NCBI RefSeq assembly: GCF_003261055.1 | Contig: NZ_CP030073.1 | Span: forward strand, 5,952,001 to 6,016,000 | From: Streptomyces cadmiisoli | GTDB taxonomy: Bacteria; Actinomycetota; Actinomycetes; Streptomycetales; Streptomycetaceae | Length of the DNA: 64,000 nucleotides | Direction of reading: 5' to 3' | In this document: piece by piece, positions 44,138 through 52,232 of the stretch | How the letters are laid out: the number at the start of each line of letters is the position of its first letter | How positions within the stretch are numbered: the stretch's first letter is position 1 | Made by a program: the position numbers and the translations under genes | Notes under the pieces: model-generated | The model's input: the letters and a program-made list of their open reading frames with translations, nothing else | What the model was told of the DNA's origin: nothing | The model's database searches: none

Positions 44138-44266
44138 GCTCCTCGACGGGCGGACGTTTCCTGATGCGGCACTAGTAGACTGTCGCGACTAAGTGTCGTT
44201 GTGGCGTACGGAGTTGGGGTCGGGCAGGCTTCGCTTGATGCTTCCGTTCGGCCGGGCAGGGGTGCC

Positions 44267-44737
44267 GTGTCCTCGCAGAAGAAGTATCCGGTTGTCTTGA
44301 GTGCCGAAGACCGTCGGGCGTTGGAGCGTGTGACGACGACGGGGGTCCGCAGCGCGTCGATGATCAGGCGGGCGCGGGTGCTGCTCGCGTTGGACACCTC
44401 GGCCGGTGAGGTCGCTCCGCGGGCGGTGATCGCGGAGCGGGTCGGGGTCTCGTGCGATTCGGTCCGCCTGATCTCGAAGCGGTACGCGGAGACCGGGGGC
44501 GATGTGTGGGCCACGGTCGGCCGGAAGGAACGCGCACTGCCGCCGGTGCCCTCCTCGGTGACCGGCGAGGTCGAGGCAAGGCTGATTGCGCTGGCCTGCT
44601 CGAAGCCGCCCGAAGGACACGCCCGCTGGTCGCTGCGCCTGCTGGAGAAGCACGTCGCGCTGGCTGAGGACATCCCGGATCTGGACCACTCCACGATCGG
44701 GCGGGTCTTAAAAAAACGGAACTGCGCCCTCACGTGA
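44267..44737 (+). CDS. IS630 transposase, N-terminal frame (orfA)
   Basis: 156-aa DNA-binding part of the transposase: a paired/Winged-helix-like HTH array ([22 protein letters not shown]) then a second HTH (W-S-L-R-L-L-E-K-H). GTG 44267 follows GGGCAGGGG; an open frame extends to 44201. Near the end, codons TTA-AAA-AAA at 44708-44716 contain A-AAA-AAA, a textbook -1 slippery heptamer in correct phase. Slipping there joins residue 150 to the orfB frame, yielding a 383-aa full transposase; without slipping, orfA alone could act as a repressor. Confidence 0.88.
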   Translation: MSSQKKYPVVLSAEDRRALERVTTTGVRSASMIRRARVLLALDTSAGEVAPRAVIAERVGVSCDSVRLISKRYAETGGDVWATVGRKERALPPVPSSVTGEVEARLIALACSKPPEGHARWSLRLLEKHVALAEDIPDLDHSTIGRVLKKRNCALT

Positions 44738-45417
44738 AGAAGTGCTGGACCATCCCGCCGGCCGCGAACGCGGCCTTCGCCGCGGCGATGGAGGACGTCC
44801 TGGCGGTCTACCGCCGACCCTTCGACCCGGCGCGCCCCGTGGTGTGCATGGACGAGAAGCCGTACCAGCTGCTCGGCCACGTCCGCGATCCGCTTCCCGC
44901 GAGGCCGGGCCGTGACCGGCGCGAGGACAACGAGTACGTCCGCTCGGGGACCTGCTCGATCTTCTGCTGGGTCGAGCCGCTGCGCGGATGGCGGCGCGTG
45001 GACGCGCAGTCCCGCCGGACCAGGGTCGACTGGGCGCACCAGGTCGAACACCTGCTGACCGTGGACTATCCCGACGCCGCCACGGTCGTGCTGGTGATGG
45101 ACAACCTCAACACCCACACCACCGCCTCGCTCTACGAGGCGTTCGACCCGGCAAAGGCCTTCGCGCTGGCCCAGCGCCTGGAGATCCACCACACCCCCAA
45201 ACACGGGTCCTGGCTCAACATCGCCGAGATCGAGCTTTCCGCGCTCACCCGCCAGTGCCTGGACCGCCGCATCAACGACCTCACCGTGCTCAACACCGAA
45301 CTCGCCGCCTGGCAGCAGCACACCAACAGCAACCAGCGCCAAGTCGACTGGCACTTCACCACCGACGACGCACGCGTGAAACTACGCCACCTCTACCCAA
45401 CCACACAGCGAAATTAA
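44734..45417 (+). CDS. IS630 transposase, catalytic frame (orfB)
   Basis: DDE catalytic half. The acidic triad is visible: Asp in V-V-C-M-D-E-K-P, Asp in [10 protein letters not shown], and Glu in [11 protein letters not shown]. The spacing is of the IS630/Tc1 type. The GTG at 44734 has no ribosome site and begins after the conserved L-R-P-H-V-K-K-C-W segment has started, so the natural product is the frameshift fusion entered at 44716 rather than an independent protein. Stop TAA 45415-45417 lies 15 bp from the right end. Confidence 0.88.
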   Translation: MKKCWTIPPAANAAFAAAMEDVLAVYRRPFDPARPVVCMDEKPYQLLGHVRDPLPARPGRDRREDNEYVRSGTCSIFCWVEPLRGWRRVDAQSRRTRVDWAHQVEHLLTVDYPDAATVVLVMDNLNTHTTASLYEAFDPAKAFALAQRLEIHHTPKHGSWLNIAEIELSALTRQCLDRRINDLTVLNTELAAWQQHTNSNQRQVDWHFTTDDARVKLRHLYPTTQRN

Positions 45418-45431
45418 GCCGCGACAGTCCA

Positions 45432-45746
45432 CTAGGTGTTGCTGGTGCCCCAGTCGTCCTCGGCGGAGCCGTTCGTGTTGCGCTCGCGCAGCGTGCGCAC
45501 CCGGTGCGCCACCGAGTCCGGCATCCGGTCGCCGACCTTCTCGCTCACCGCGTGGTACGCCTTGCCGGCGTAGACACGGCCCTGCTGCGCCGCGGTCTCC
45601 GCGGTGTTGCGCACGGCGGGGTTCTGCGCGATCCGGCGCGCGGACTTCTTCAGCTGCTCGTAGCGCTCCCGTCCGGCGCGCGTGCCCAGCACGTAACCCA
45701 CGGCGATTCCGACAACGAACGTGAGCCGGTAACGCATGGCGGCCAC
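45432..45746 (-). CDS. Small YtxH-like membrane-associated protein (104 aa)
   Basis: N-terminal membrane helix with small-residue pattern (L-T-F-V-V-G-I-A-V-G-Y-V-L-G-T-R-A-G-R-E-R-Y, 5-26), then a long amphipathic charged helix, as in YtxH/general-stress-type proteins. Function is not known; such proteins are often envelope-stress induced. Its stop codon TAG (45432-45434) straddles the right boundary of the IS630 element: the TA is the target duplication and the G is the first base of the IS end. The protein is therefore unchanged, but its own 3' untranslated region and terminator now lie 1.26 kb away beyond the IS. Confidence 0.8.
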   Translation of the reverse strand: MAAMRYRLTFVVGIAVGYVLGTRAGRERYEQLKKSARRIAQNPAVRNTAETAAQQGRVYAGKAYHAVSEKVGDRMPDSVAHRVRTLRERNTNGSAEDDWGTSNT

Positions 45747-45894
45747 CCTTCCCTTGCGTAGGTATCTGGCACGGCACGTGGCCGGGGAGTACCGATTGGC
45801 GGAGCACCCCCCTGCTTGCGCTAATGTATGTGTCGCAGCGAACGCGCGCCTTCTGGCGAATACCCGGACAGGTGCGTTCGATGCAACGAGGCAT

Positions 45895-45967
45895 TCCTCC
45901 GTAGCTCAATTGGCAGAGCAGCCGGCTGTTAACCGGCAGGTTACTGGTTCGAGTCCAGTCGGGGGAG
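45895..45967 (+). tRNA. tRNA-Asn (GTT), copy 1
   Basis: 73 nt. The acceptor stem TCCTCCG pairs with CGGGGGA (one U-G pair), discriminator G. D-arm GCTC...GAGC, anticodon arm GCCGG-CTGTTAA-CCGGC with anticodon GTT, T-arm ACTGG-TTCGAGT-CCAGT. CCA is not encoded. Identical in sequence to copy 2. Confidence 0.95.
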
Positions 45968-45972
45968 CTCGA

Positions 45973-46045
45973 TCCTCCGTAGCTCAATTGGCAGAGCAGC
46001 CGGCTGTTAACCGGCAGGTTACTGGTTCGAGTCCAGTCGGGGGAG
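45973..46045 (+). tRNA. tRNA-Asn (GTT), copy 2
   Basis: Identical to the first copy over all 73 nt and separated from it by only 5 nt (CTCGA). A recent duplication, surely one transcript; a U-tract terminator follows 11 nt later. Confidence 0.95.
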
Positions 46046-46056
46046 CAGCCTGAACG

Positions 46057-46079
46057 AGGACCCCACAGGGGTCCTTTTT
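46057..46079 (+). terminator. Rho-independent terminator of the tRNA-Asn pair
   Basis: AGGACCCC (46057-46064), loop ACA, GGGGTCCT (46068-46075) followed by a run of T to 46079. It is one of the few textbook stem-plus-U-tract terminators in the window. Confidence 0.92.
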
Positions 46080-46213
46080 CATGTCCGGTGGAACCGCCAC
46101 GGCCAGCGCGGAGTCCTCAAGGTCATGCGAAGCCGACCATCCGGAGCAGGAGATCGTATGAGCGGCTATGCTGCGGCAGACGACGCGCACACATGTACGC
46201 GACACGCCGCTAT

Positions 46214-46290
46214 GGGGCGGTAGCTCAGCCGGTTAGAGCAGCGGACTCATAATCCGTCGGCCGTGGGTTCGAGTCCCACCCGCCCCACCA
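46214..46290 (+). tRNA. tRNA with CAU anticodon (Ile2 or elongator Met)
   Basis: 77 nt with encoded CCA. Acceptor GGGGCGG/CCGCCCC, discriminator A; anticodon arm GCGGA-CTCATAA-TCCGT gives CAT; T-arm GTGGG-TTCGAGT-CCCAC. CAU can be Met or, after lysidine modification, Ile reading AUA. The G27–U43 wobble at the base of the anticodon stem resembles E. coli tRNA-Ile2, which leans me to Ile2, but the choice is open. It is not initiator type, since position 1 pairs G-C and the anticodon stem lacks three G-C pairs. Confidence 0.9.
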
Positions 46291-46333
46291 TCGCGTTGCC
46301 GTGCAGGAACGTTTTCACCTGCGCCGTCCATCC

Positions 46334-46357
46334 GGCCCCCGAGCGGACCGGGGCCTT
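46334..46357 (+). terminator. Probable terminator after the CAU tRNA
   Basis: GGCCCC (46334-46339) pairs with GGGGCC (46350-46355) around a 10-nt loop and is followed by TT, 44 bp after the tRNA end. Confidence 0.55.
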
Positions 46358-46487
46358 CCTCCCCAGCGCCGGGACGGTCCGGCACACGATCCCGTCGATC
46401 TTTTGCGGCGGGTGTCCGGTGCCGTGATGATCGAAGAGTGACTGTGCACGGCGCAGCCCGAGAACTCCCCCCTCCTTGGTGAGCCGC

Positions 46488-49172
46488 ATGCCCCGTTCCT
46501 CTCGCGGTGACCACTCCGATCGGGCCGCCGGGGCCGTGTCGCCGAACGGCCGGCCCGTGCTGGCCGCGCGGTTCGCGGTACCGGCCGTACCGAAGACCTA
46601 CGTCGGCCGAGCGCGCCTGACCGACCGCCTCACCGCCGCCCTGAACACACCGCTGACCCTGGTCAACGGCCCCGCCGGAGCGGGCAAGACACTGCTCGTC
46701 GCCGACTGGATCACCCCGCACCGCACCCCGTGGCCCGTGGTGTGGCTCACGGTCGAGACCGACGACAACGCACCCGGCGTCTTCTGGGCGTACGTCATCG
46801 ACGCCTTCGCCCACCACGGGCTGCCGCTGCCCGCGGACATCGGCCGGCCCGCCCGGCCCGGTGAGGTCGACCGGATGCTCCTCGTCCGGCTCGCCGCCCA
46901 CCTGAACGGACTCGCCGAGCCCGTCGTCCTGGTCCTCGACGAGTTCGACCGCGTCCGGGCGCCGCGGATCTCCGACGAGATCGAGTTCGTCCTGCGACAC
47001 GCGGGCGCCGGACTGCGTCTGATCCTCGTCGGCCGCACCGAACCCCTGCTGCCCCTGCACCGGTACCGCGCCGCCGGTGAGGTCACCGAGATCCGCGCCG
47101 CCGATCTGGCGTTCCAGCCCGGGGAGACCGCGGTGCTGGCCGAGCGGCACGGACTGTCCCTGACGGCCGACGGGGTGCGTGCCCTGACCGAGCGGACCGA
47201 GGGCTGGGCGGCGGGGCTGCGCCTGTGCGTGCTGACCGCGCTGCACGCCGACGACCCCGAGGACTTCCTCGGCGAGTTCGAGGCGGGGCACAGCACCATC
47301 GCCGACTTCCTGCTCGCGGAGGTGCTGGCCTCGCGCAGCGACGAGGTCCAGGACCTGCTGCTGCGCACCAGCGTCCTCGACCGGATCCACCCCGACCTCG
47401 CGAACGCCCTCACCGGGCGGGACGACGCCGCCCAGGTACTCGCGGAGCTGGCCCGCGACAACGCGTTCGTGCAGCCCATCGGCCACTCCTGGTACCGGCT
47501 GCACCCGCTGTTCGCCGAGATCCTGCAAGCCCACCTGCGGGTCCGGCACCCCGGCCTGGAACCCGGCCTGCATCTCGCCGCGGCCCACTGGCTGAGCGAC
47601 GCCGGGCTGCTCGCCGAGGCGCTGTCCCATGCCGCCCGCGCCGGGGACTGGGAGCTGGCGGCGGCGCAGCTCGTCGACAAGCTGGCGATCGGGCGGCTGT
47701 TCACCGGCCTGGACTCCGACCGTCTCGCCGAGCTGTTCGCGCACATGGACGCGACGGCCGCGGGCCCGGCGGTGGACCTCGTGCGGGCCGCCCGGGCACT
47801 GGCCCGCAACGACGCCGACCGGGGTCTGGACTGTCTGCGGCGGGCCGAACGGGAGCTGCCCGCCGACTGCCCGCCCACCACCCGTTTCACCTGGGCGTTC
47901 CTACGGGTGCTGGCCGGCCGCGTGACCGGCTCGGCGGAGCTCGCGGAGGCCGCCGCCCGGGACGCGCGGGCCCTGGAGGGACGGATCCCCACCGAGGGGC
48001 GGGAAGACCACCCCGAACTCTCCGCCCTGCTGCTCACCGGCCTCGGCACCGCCCAGCTGGCGGCGGGCCGCTTCGAGGCCGCCCGGGTGAACCTGTCCGC
48101 CGCCGCCCGCACCGGCGACGGATCGCTCACGGCCTTCCCCCGGCACGAGTCCCTCGGCCGGCTGGCACTGATCGACTTCCTCGAGGGGTGGCCGTCCCGG
48201 GCCGAGGCCCACGGGTGCGAGGCCCTCGCCGAGGCGGAGCGCGCCGGTCTGCCGCCCGCCGCCCGGTCCGGCGTCGGGCAACTCGTCCTGGCCGGGGTGG
48301 CCGTCGAACGCGACGACCTCGCCAGCGCCCGGACCCGGCTGGAGCAGGTGGCCGACTCGCCCGCCCTCGCCCAGGACCCGGTCGCCACCGCCGAGCTGGG
48401 CATTCTCCGCGCCCGGCTGCGGCTGGCCCAGGGCCGGCCCGGCGCGGCCCTGAAGGCCCTCGGCCCGCCCGAGGGACCGGCTCCCGCCGCACCGGTCCCG
48501 CCCTGGATGGAGGACCGGCTGGCCTGGGCGGAGTCCGCCGCGCACCTCGCGGCGGGCGACCCCCAGGCGGCCCTGAAGAGTCTGCGGGACCACGAGAGCG
48601 GCCCGGAGTACACGGTCGCCGCGGCCCGCGCCCGGCTCGCCCTCGGTGAACACGGCACCGCGCTCGCCCTGCTCGACGCGCTCGCACCGGACGACCCCCA
48701 CCGTGAGGCACCGGCGTTCGCGGTGCGGATCCTGCTGACCCGGGCGCAGGCCGTGGACGCCGCCGGGGACGCGACCGCCGCCCGCAGACTGGTCGCCCGC
48801 GCCCTGACCACGGCCCGGCCCGAGCATCTGCGGCGGCCCTTCCTGGAGACCGGTCCCTGGCTGCCGGGGCTGCTGCGCCGCGAACCGACGCTGGCCCACT
48901 CCCACGACTGGCTGCCGACCGCCCTGCTCGGCGCGTCCCGGCCGGCGGCCCGCGGCGCGCCGGCCGCCGCGCCCGTCGTCGAGCAGCTCAGCGACCGCGA
49001 ACAGCAAGTCCTCGAACGGCTCGCGCAGTTGATGTCGACCGAGGAGATCGCCGCCGACCTGTATCTGTCCGTCAACACGGTCAAGACCCATCTCAAGAGC
49101 ATCTACCGCAAGCTCGCCGCGACCCGGCGCGGTGAGGCGGTGCGCCGGGCCCGGGAGCTCCATCTGCTGTGA
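46488..49172 (+). CDS. Large ATP-binding LuxR-family regulator (LAL/MalT-like)
   Basis: 894 aa. N-terminal STAND-type ATPase with Walker A N-G-P-A-G-A-G-K-T-L (~57-66 from the ATG) and Walker B V-L-V-L-D-E-F-D; then winged-helix and TPR-like superhelical sensor repeats over the middle 500 residues; then a C-terminal LuxR helix-turn-helix L-S-D-R-E-Q-Q-V-L-E-R-L and N-T-V-K-T-H-L-K-S-I-Y. Proteins of this class bind an inducer plus ATP, oligomerise and activate transcription. ATG 46488 is preceded by GGTGAG; GTG 46479 is also possible. It is followed in the same direction by a 65-aa gene whose promoter region has the 17-bp palindrome. Confidence 0.92.
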   Translation: MPRSSRGDHSDRAAGAVSPNGRPVLAARFAVPAVPKTYVGRARLTDRLTAALNTPLTLVNGPAGAGKTLLVADWITPHRTPWPVVWLTVETDDNAPGVFWAYVIDAFAHHGLPLPADIGRPARPGEVDRMLLVRLAAHLNGLAEPVVLVLDEFDRVRAPRISDEIEFVLRHAGAGLRLILVGRTEPLLPLHRYRAAGEVTEIRAADLAFQPGETAVLAERHGLSLTADGVRALTERTEGWAAGLRLCVLTALHADDPEDFLGEFEAGHSTIADFLLAEVLASRSDEVQDLLLRTSVLDRIHPDLANALTGRDDAAQVLAELARDNAFVQPIGHSWYRLHPLFAEILQAHLRVRHPGLEPGLHLAAAHWLSDAGLLAEALSHAARAGDWELAAAQLVDKLAIGRLFTGLDSDRLAELFAHMDATAAGPAVDLVRAARALARNDADRGLDCLRRAERELPADCPPTTRFTWAFLRVLAGRVTGSAELAEAAARDARALEGRIPTEGREDHPELSALLLTGLGTAQLAAGRFEAARVNLSAAARTGDGSLTAFPRHESLGRLALIDFLEGWPSRAEAHGCEALAEAERAGLPPAARSGVGQLVLAGVAVERDDLASARTRLEQVADSPALAQDPVATAELGILRARLRLAQGRPGAALKALGPPEGPAPAAPVPPWMEDRLAWAESAAHLAAGDPQAALKSLRDHESGPEYTVAAARARLALGEHGTALALLDALAPDDPHREAPAFAVRILLTRAQAVDAAGDATAARRLVARALTTARPEHLRRPFLETGPWLPGLLRREPTLAHSHDWLPTALLGASRPAARGAPAAAPVVEQLSDREQQVLERLAQLMSTEEIAADLYLSVNTVKTHLKSIYRKLAATRRGEAVRRARELHLL

Positions 49173-49186
49173 ACCACCCGACGGGG

Positions 49187-49203
49187 TCACCTGGGCCGGG
49201 TGA
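49187..49203. promoter_or_regulatory. 17-bp palindrome, copy 1 (TCACC-n7-GGTGA)
   Basis: TCACCTGGGCCGGGTGA, centred 90 bp before the ATG of the 65-aa gene and just after the LuxR-family stop. One of three alike sites within 3 kb. Confidence 0.6.
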
Positions 49204-49284
49204 TGCGCGGCGCCGGACGGACGGCCCACCATGGCGTGCACGGGGGGCCGTCCGAAAGCATCCAGGCAGCGGGAGAGCGTCCTC

Positions 49285-49482
49285 ATGCGATACGAGATCC
49301 GCGTCGACGGAAAGATGTCGGACACGCTGATCGCGGCGTTCCCCGAACTGGAGAGCTTCCTCGTCCAGCACCAGACGGTCCTGTTCGGTCCGGTCGTCGA
49401 CGAGGCCCAGCTGTACGGGCTGCTCTCCCGGCTCCAGGCGCTGGGACTCCGCGTGGCGGAGATGCGCCGACTGCCCGAGTGA
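49285..49482 (+). CDS. Conserved small protein of unknown function (65 aa)
   Basis: ATG 49285 follows GGGAGAG at 7 nt; an open frame extends upstream but lacks family-like sequence. Predicted beta-alpha-beta: Y-E-I-R-V-D-G, an amphipathic helix with F-P-E-L-E, V-L-F-G-P-V, then helix L-Y-G-L-L-S-R-L-Q-A-L-G. It resembles small single-domain proteins found near stress genes in streptomycetes, but I do not know a function. It shares the 17-bp upstream palindrome with the two transcription units that follow. Confidence 0.75.
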   Translation: MRYEIRVDGKMSDTLIAAFPELESFLVQHQTVLFGPVVDEAQLYGLLSRLQALGLRVAEMRRLPE

Positions 49483-49491
49483 GCCGGCGCC

Positions 49492-49911
49492 CTACGCGGG
49501 AGTGTCCCGCCGGACCACGCACAGCGCCCAGATGATGAAGGCGTACAGGGCGATCAGGATGATCGACCAGACCGGGTAGTAGGGCAGGTCCAGGAAGTTG
49601 GCGATGATCAGCAGGCCGGCCAGTCCCACCCCGACGACGCGCGCCCAGGTGGCCGCCGTGAACAGTCCCAGGCTGACCACGACGGCGAGCGCTCCGAGGA
49701 CCAGATGGATCCAGCCCCAGCCGGTGATGTCGAACCGGAAGACGTACTGCGGGGTGGTCACGAAGACATCGTCGTTGGCGATGGCCATGATGCCTCGGAA
49801 GATGTCGAGGACACCGCCGATGAAGAGCATCACCGCGGCGAAGACCACCAGCCCGGTGGCGGCGCCCTGCGCCGTTGCGGACCGGTGGTGCGAAGTGGTG
49901 GTCGCGGACAT
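49492..49911 (-). CDS. DUF7144-like four-helix membrane protein
   Basis: 139 aa with four membrane helices (about 20-42, 62-82, 85-103, 110-132). The soluble N-terminus is short and Thr/Ser-rich; after TM1 comes D-I-F-R-G-I-M-A-I-A-N-D-D-V-F-V, and Y-V-F-R-F-D-I-T-G-W-G-W-I-H-L before TM2, a pattern I associate with an actinobacterial membrane family of unknown role. Convergent with the 65-aa gene (9-bp gap). A 17-bp palindrome lies 88 bp upstream of its ATG. Confidence 0.78.
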   Translation of the reverse strand: MSATTTSHHRSATAQGAATGLVVFAAVMLFIGGVLDIFRGIMAIANDDVFVTTPQYVFRFDITGWGWIHLVLGALAVVVSLGLFTAATWARVVGVGLAGLLIIANFLDLPYYPVWSIILIALYAFIIWALCVVRRDTPA

Positions 49912-49990
49912 GGCATCCCTCTCGATCCGTCGTTCGGCTGCCGAGCGCAGCCGTTCACTTCGAGACTGCGCAAGCGGGCACGGGCCGTCC

Positions 49991-50007
49991 TCACCCCGGG
50001 CGGGTGA
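49991..50007. promoter_or_regulatory. 17-bp palindrome, copy 2, extended stem
   Basis: TCACCCCGGGCGGGTGA; here the symmetry extends outward (CGTCCTCACCC at 49986-49996 with GGGTGAGGACG at 50002-50012). It is centred 88 bp upstream of the DUF7144-like gene, and 42 bp past the DUF2252 stop, so a terminator role is also possible. Confidence 0.6.
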
Positions 50008-50048
50008 GGACGGGTGGGACGCACCGTGCGGAACCGGAGCGGCCGGTG

Positions 50049-51473
50049 TCAGCCGGTCCCGGCCGTGACCCGGCCGGTGCGCACGGCCTCGGCCAGCGCC
50101 GCGTGGTCGCGTTCGTTGCGGTCCGCGTACGCCTCGGCGAACTCCACCAGCGCCCGGTCGAAGCGGTCGGTCTCACCGAGGTAGGCGCCGATGGCGACGG
50201 GGTCGCCGGAACGGGCGTGGGCGCGGGCCAGCGCGCCGCCGCACAGCCGCCCGAAGACACCCATCAGGTCGGGCGCCCACGTCTCGGGCTGCGCGATGCC
50301 CTTCCAGTCCCGCAACTGCCGGACGTAGAAGTCGCGGGGCCGGCCGTCCACGCCCTCGACGTGCTCCCAGCCGAGGAAGATGTCGCCCGCGGCCTGCATC
50401 AGGCGCTGCCCGGCGACGACCCTTCTGCCCTGGTTGGTGTAGCGGCTCGCGCCGGCGAACGGGGCGAGCACGGACTCGCCCGCCTCCTTGGCCTGGAGCA
50501 GCAGCGGATCGTCCTCGTCCCGGCCCAGCAGCAGGAGGATCCAGCAGCGGGTGCCGACACTGCCGACCCCGACCACCTTGCGGGCCATGTCGACCACCCG
50601 GAACCGGTGCAGCAGATGCCGTCGCTCGGAGGACAGACTGCGGCCGTAGGACTTGACCAGTCCGCGCAGGGCCTGCTCCAGTTCCGCCCCCACCGGGTCG
50701 GGCAGCAGATCGTGCAGGGGAGTGATGAGCGGCGGATCGGGCGTGATCCGCCGTCCGTCGCCGGTCAGCCGGGTGAGCTTCTCGAACGCCTGCATGCTGG
50801 TGCGGGTACGGGCCCGGGAGGTCGCCTCGCCGGCCCGCCGGCGGACCTCCGCGCGCAGCGCCTTCCCCTCGGTCCCGGCCAGCATCGTGTCGAGATCCTC
50901 GGCGTCGTCACGCGCGTACCAGACGTCGAGGGTGTGCATCCCGGCGAACTCCCGCATCCGCGTCCGGTACGAGCGCACGCAGGCCGCGGTGACGTCCGCG
51001 CGCTCCCGCTCCGAGAACCCGTTGGCGCGGCCGGCGATCACCAGGCTCGTGGCCAGACGCTTGACGTCCCATTCGAACGGGCCGGGCAGCGTCTCGTCGA
51101 AGTCGTTGATGTCGAACAGCAGATGTCTCTCGGCCGTGCCGAGGAGGCGGAAGTTCAGCAGGTGGGCGTCGCCGCACAGCTGGGTCGTCAGTCCGGTGTG
51201 CGGCGCGGCGCCGAGGTCGGCCGCCATGATCGCGGCGGCTCCGCGGTAGAAGCGGAACGGCGACTCCAGCATGCGGCCGTAGCGGATCGGCACCAGCTCG
51301 GGCACCCGTACGGCGGACTGCGCCTCGATGAGGTCGATCGGGTCGGGCCGCCCGCCGCCGGGTTCGAACCGGCCCTGCCCGGAGCGGGGCAGCAGGGACC
51401 GCGCCTGCTTGCCCCGCGCGGCACGCTCGGCAGGGGTCGGGGCTGCCGGGCCGGAGAGGTCGATGGTGCTCAC
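50049..51473 (-). CDS. DUF2252 family protein (kinase-like fold)
   Basis: 474 aa. Family landmarks are R-M-L-E-S-P-F-R-F-Y-R-G-A-A near 66-79, C-G-D-A-H-L-L-N-F near 99-107 (equivalent to the catalytic H-x-D-x2-x-N of aminoglycoside phosphotransferase-like folds), F-D-I-N-D-F-D-E near 119-126, and W-D-V-K-R-L-A-T-S. The G-D-A-H and D-F-D-E residues would bind Mg-ATP, but no substrate is known. It starts 12 bp after the SHOCT gene stop, clearly an operon. Confidence 0.85.
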   Translation of the reverse strand: MSTIDLSGPAAPTPAERAARGKQARSLLPRSGQGRFEPGGGRPDPIDLIEAQSAVRVPELVPIRYGRMLESPFRFYRGAAAIMAADLGAAPHTGLTTQLCGDAHLLNFRLLGTAERHLLFDINDFDETLPGPFEWDVKRLATSLVIAGRANGFSERERADVTAACVRSYRTRMREFAGMHTLDVWYARDDAEDLDTMLAGTEGKALRAEVRRRAGEATSRARTRTSMQAFEKLTRLTGDGRRITPDPPLITPLHDLLPDPVGAELEQALRGLVKSYGRSLSSERRHLLHRFRVVDMARKVVGVGSVGTRCWILLLLGRDEDDPLLLQAKEAGESVLAPFAGASRYTNQGRRVVAGQRLMQAAGDIFLGWEHVEGVDGRPRDFYVRQLRDWKGIAQPETWAPDLMGVFGRLCGGALARAHARSGDPVAIGAYLGETDRFDRALVEFAEAYADRNERDHAALAEAVRTGRVTAGTG

Positions 51474-51485
51474 GGCGCGACCCGT

Positions 51486-51899
51486 TCAGGCCGCCAGTAC
51501 CTTGGCCTTGGCCTGTTCGTACTCGGCCGGGGTGAGGTCGCCGTGGTTCTTCAGCTCGGCGAGCCGGCCCAGTTCCTCGGCGCGGCTGGTCGTGCCCGCC
51601 GCGTCCCGCATGTAGGCGCGGAACTGCTGCTCGCTCCGTTCGACCTGCTTGCGGTCGCGCTCGCCCATCCCGCGGCCCCGGGCCACCAGGTAGACGAAGA
51701 CCCCGAGGAACGGCAGGACGACCACGAAGACGCACCAGCCCGCCTTCGCCCAGCCGCTCAGGTTGTCGTCGCGGAAGATGTCCGTGATCACGCGGAACAG
51801 CAGCATGAACCACAGGATCCACAGGAAGACCCACATCGTGGTCCAGAACACCTCCAGCAGCGGGTAGTCCGCGGCCAGCGTCACCGTTGCGTCGTTCAT
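51486..51899 (-). CDS. PLDc_N/SHOCT-domain membrane protein
   Basis: 137 aa. Two membrane helices at ~15-40 and 52-72 form a PLD-nuclease-N-terminal-like hairpin (W-I-L-W-F-M-L-L-F-R-V-I-T-D-I-F-R-D) ending V-Y-L-V-A-R-G-R-G-M. A charged helix follows, then a C-terminal SHOCT motif E-L-G-R-L-A-E-L-K-N-H-G-D-L-T-P-x-E-Y. SHOCT tails mediate oligomerisation or protein contacts. First gene of a two-gene operon with DUF2252; a 17-bp palindrome lies 120 bp upstream. Confidence 0.85.
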   Translation of the reverse strand: MNDATVTLAADYPLLEVFWTTMWVFLWILWFMLLFRVITDIFRDDNLSGWAKAGWCVFVVVLPFLGVFVYLVARGRGMGERDRKQVERSEQQFRAYMRDAAGTTSRAEELGRLAELKNHGDLTPAEYEQAKAKVLAA

Positions 51900-52010
51900 G
51901 GTCGCTCTCCTGTCCGGTCCGCCGCTCCGGGGCCGCGCTTCGAGGCGACACGCTGAGGGAACGCCCGGATGCGTCTGGCATCAGCCTGCGCCCGCGGCAA
52001 GGGCGCCGCC

Positions 52011-52027
52011 TCACCCCGTGCGGGTGA
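52011..52027. promoter_or_regulatory. 17-bp palindrome, copy 3
   Basis: TCACCCCGTGCGGGTGA, 15 of 17 positions shared with copy 1's class and 16 of 17 with copy 2. It lies in the divergent gap, centred 120 bp from the SHOCT start and ~214 bp from the STAS gene. Confidence 0.6.
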
Positions 52028-52232
52028 CGACCGCGGGGGCCGCCGCCGCGCCCCGCCGCTCCGGAGGTGCGCGGTCCCGTGTCGCGGGGCACCGCGTCCC
52101 GCCGTACGGGAATGAGCGGATCGCCGCGGGGTATCAGCGGGTACTGGAGACGACGTTCGGGAGTGCCGGTCTCCCTGGGGACGGCTTTTCCTCGGGGACG
52201 GGTTTTCCGTGAGGACGGCAGGGGGGACGCCT

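Larger units (their letters stand above)
44175..45432 (+). mobile_element. IS630-family insertion sequence, complete (1258 bp)
   Basis: Ends are near-perfect inverted repeats: left GTAGACTGTCGCGACTAAG, right (reverse complement) GTGGACTGTCGCGGCTTAA. The element is bounded on both sides by the dinucleotide TA (44173-44174 and 45433-45434), the duplicated target of this family; the empty site was CTAG. It carries two overlapping reading frames that together make one DDE transposase through a -1 frameshift. Both frames, the slippery site and both ends are intact, so the element may be active. The insertion lies exactly in the TAG stop of the next gene and regenerates that stop. Confidence 0.93.

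Noticed and set aside
46214..46290. Initiator tRNA-fMet
   Set aside because: The first acceptor pair is G-C and the anticodon stem lacks the three consecutive G-C pairs next to the loop.
45895..46487. Integrated element at the tRNA cluster
   Set aside because: No integrase, excisionase or repeated tRNA 3' fragment is present; the only mobile element is the IS630 copy, which is not tRNA-linked.
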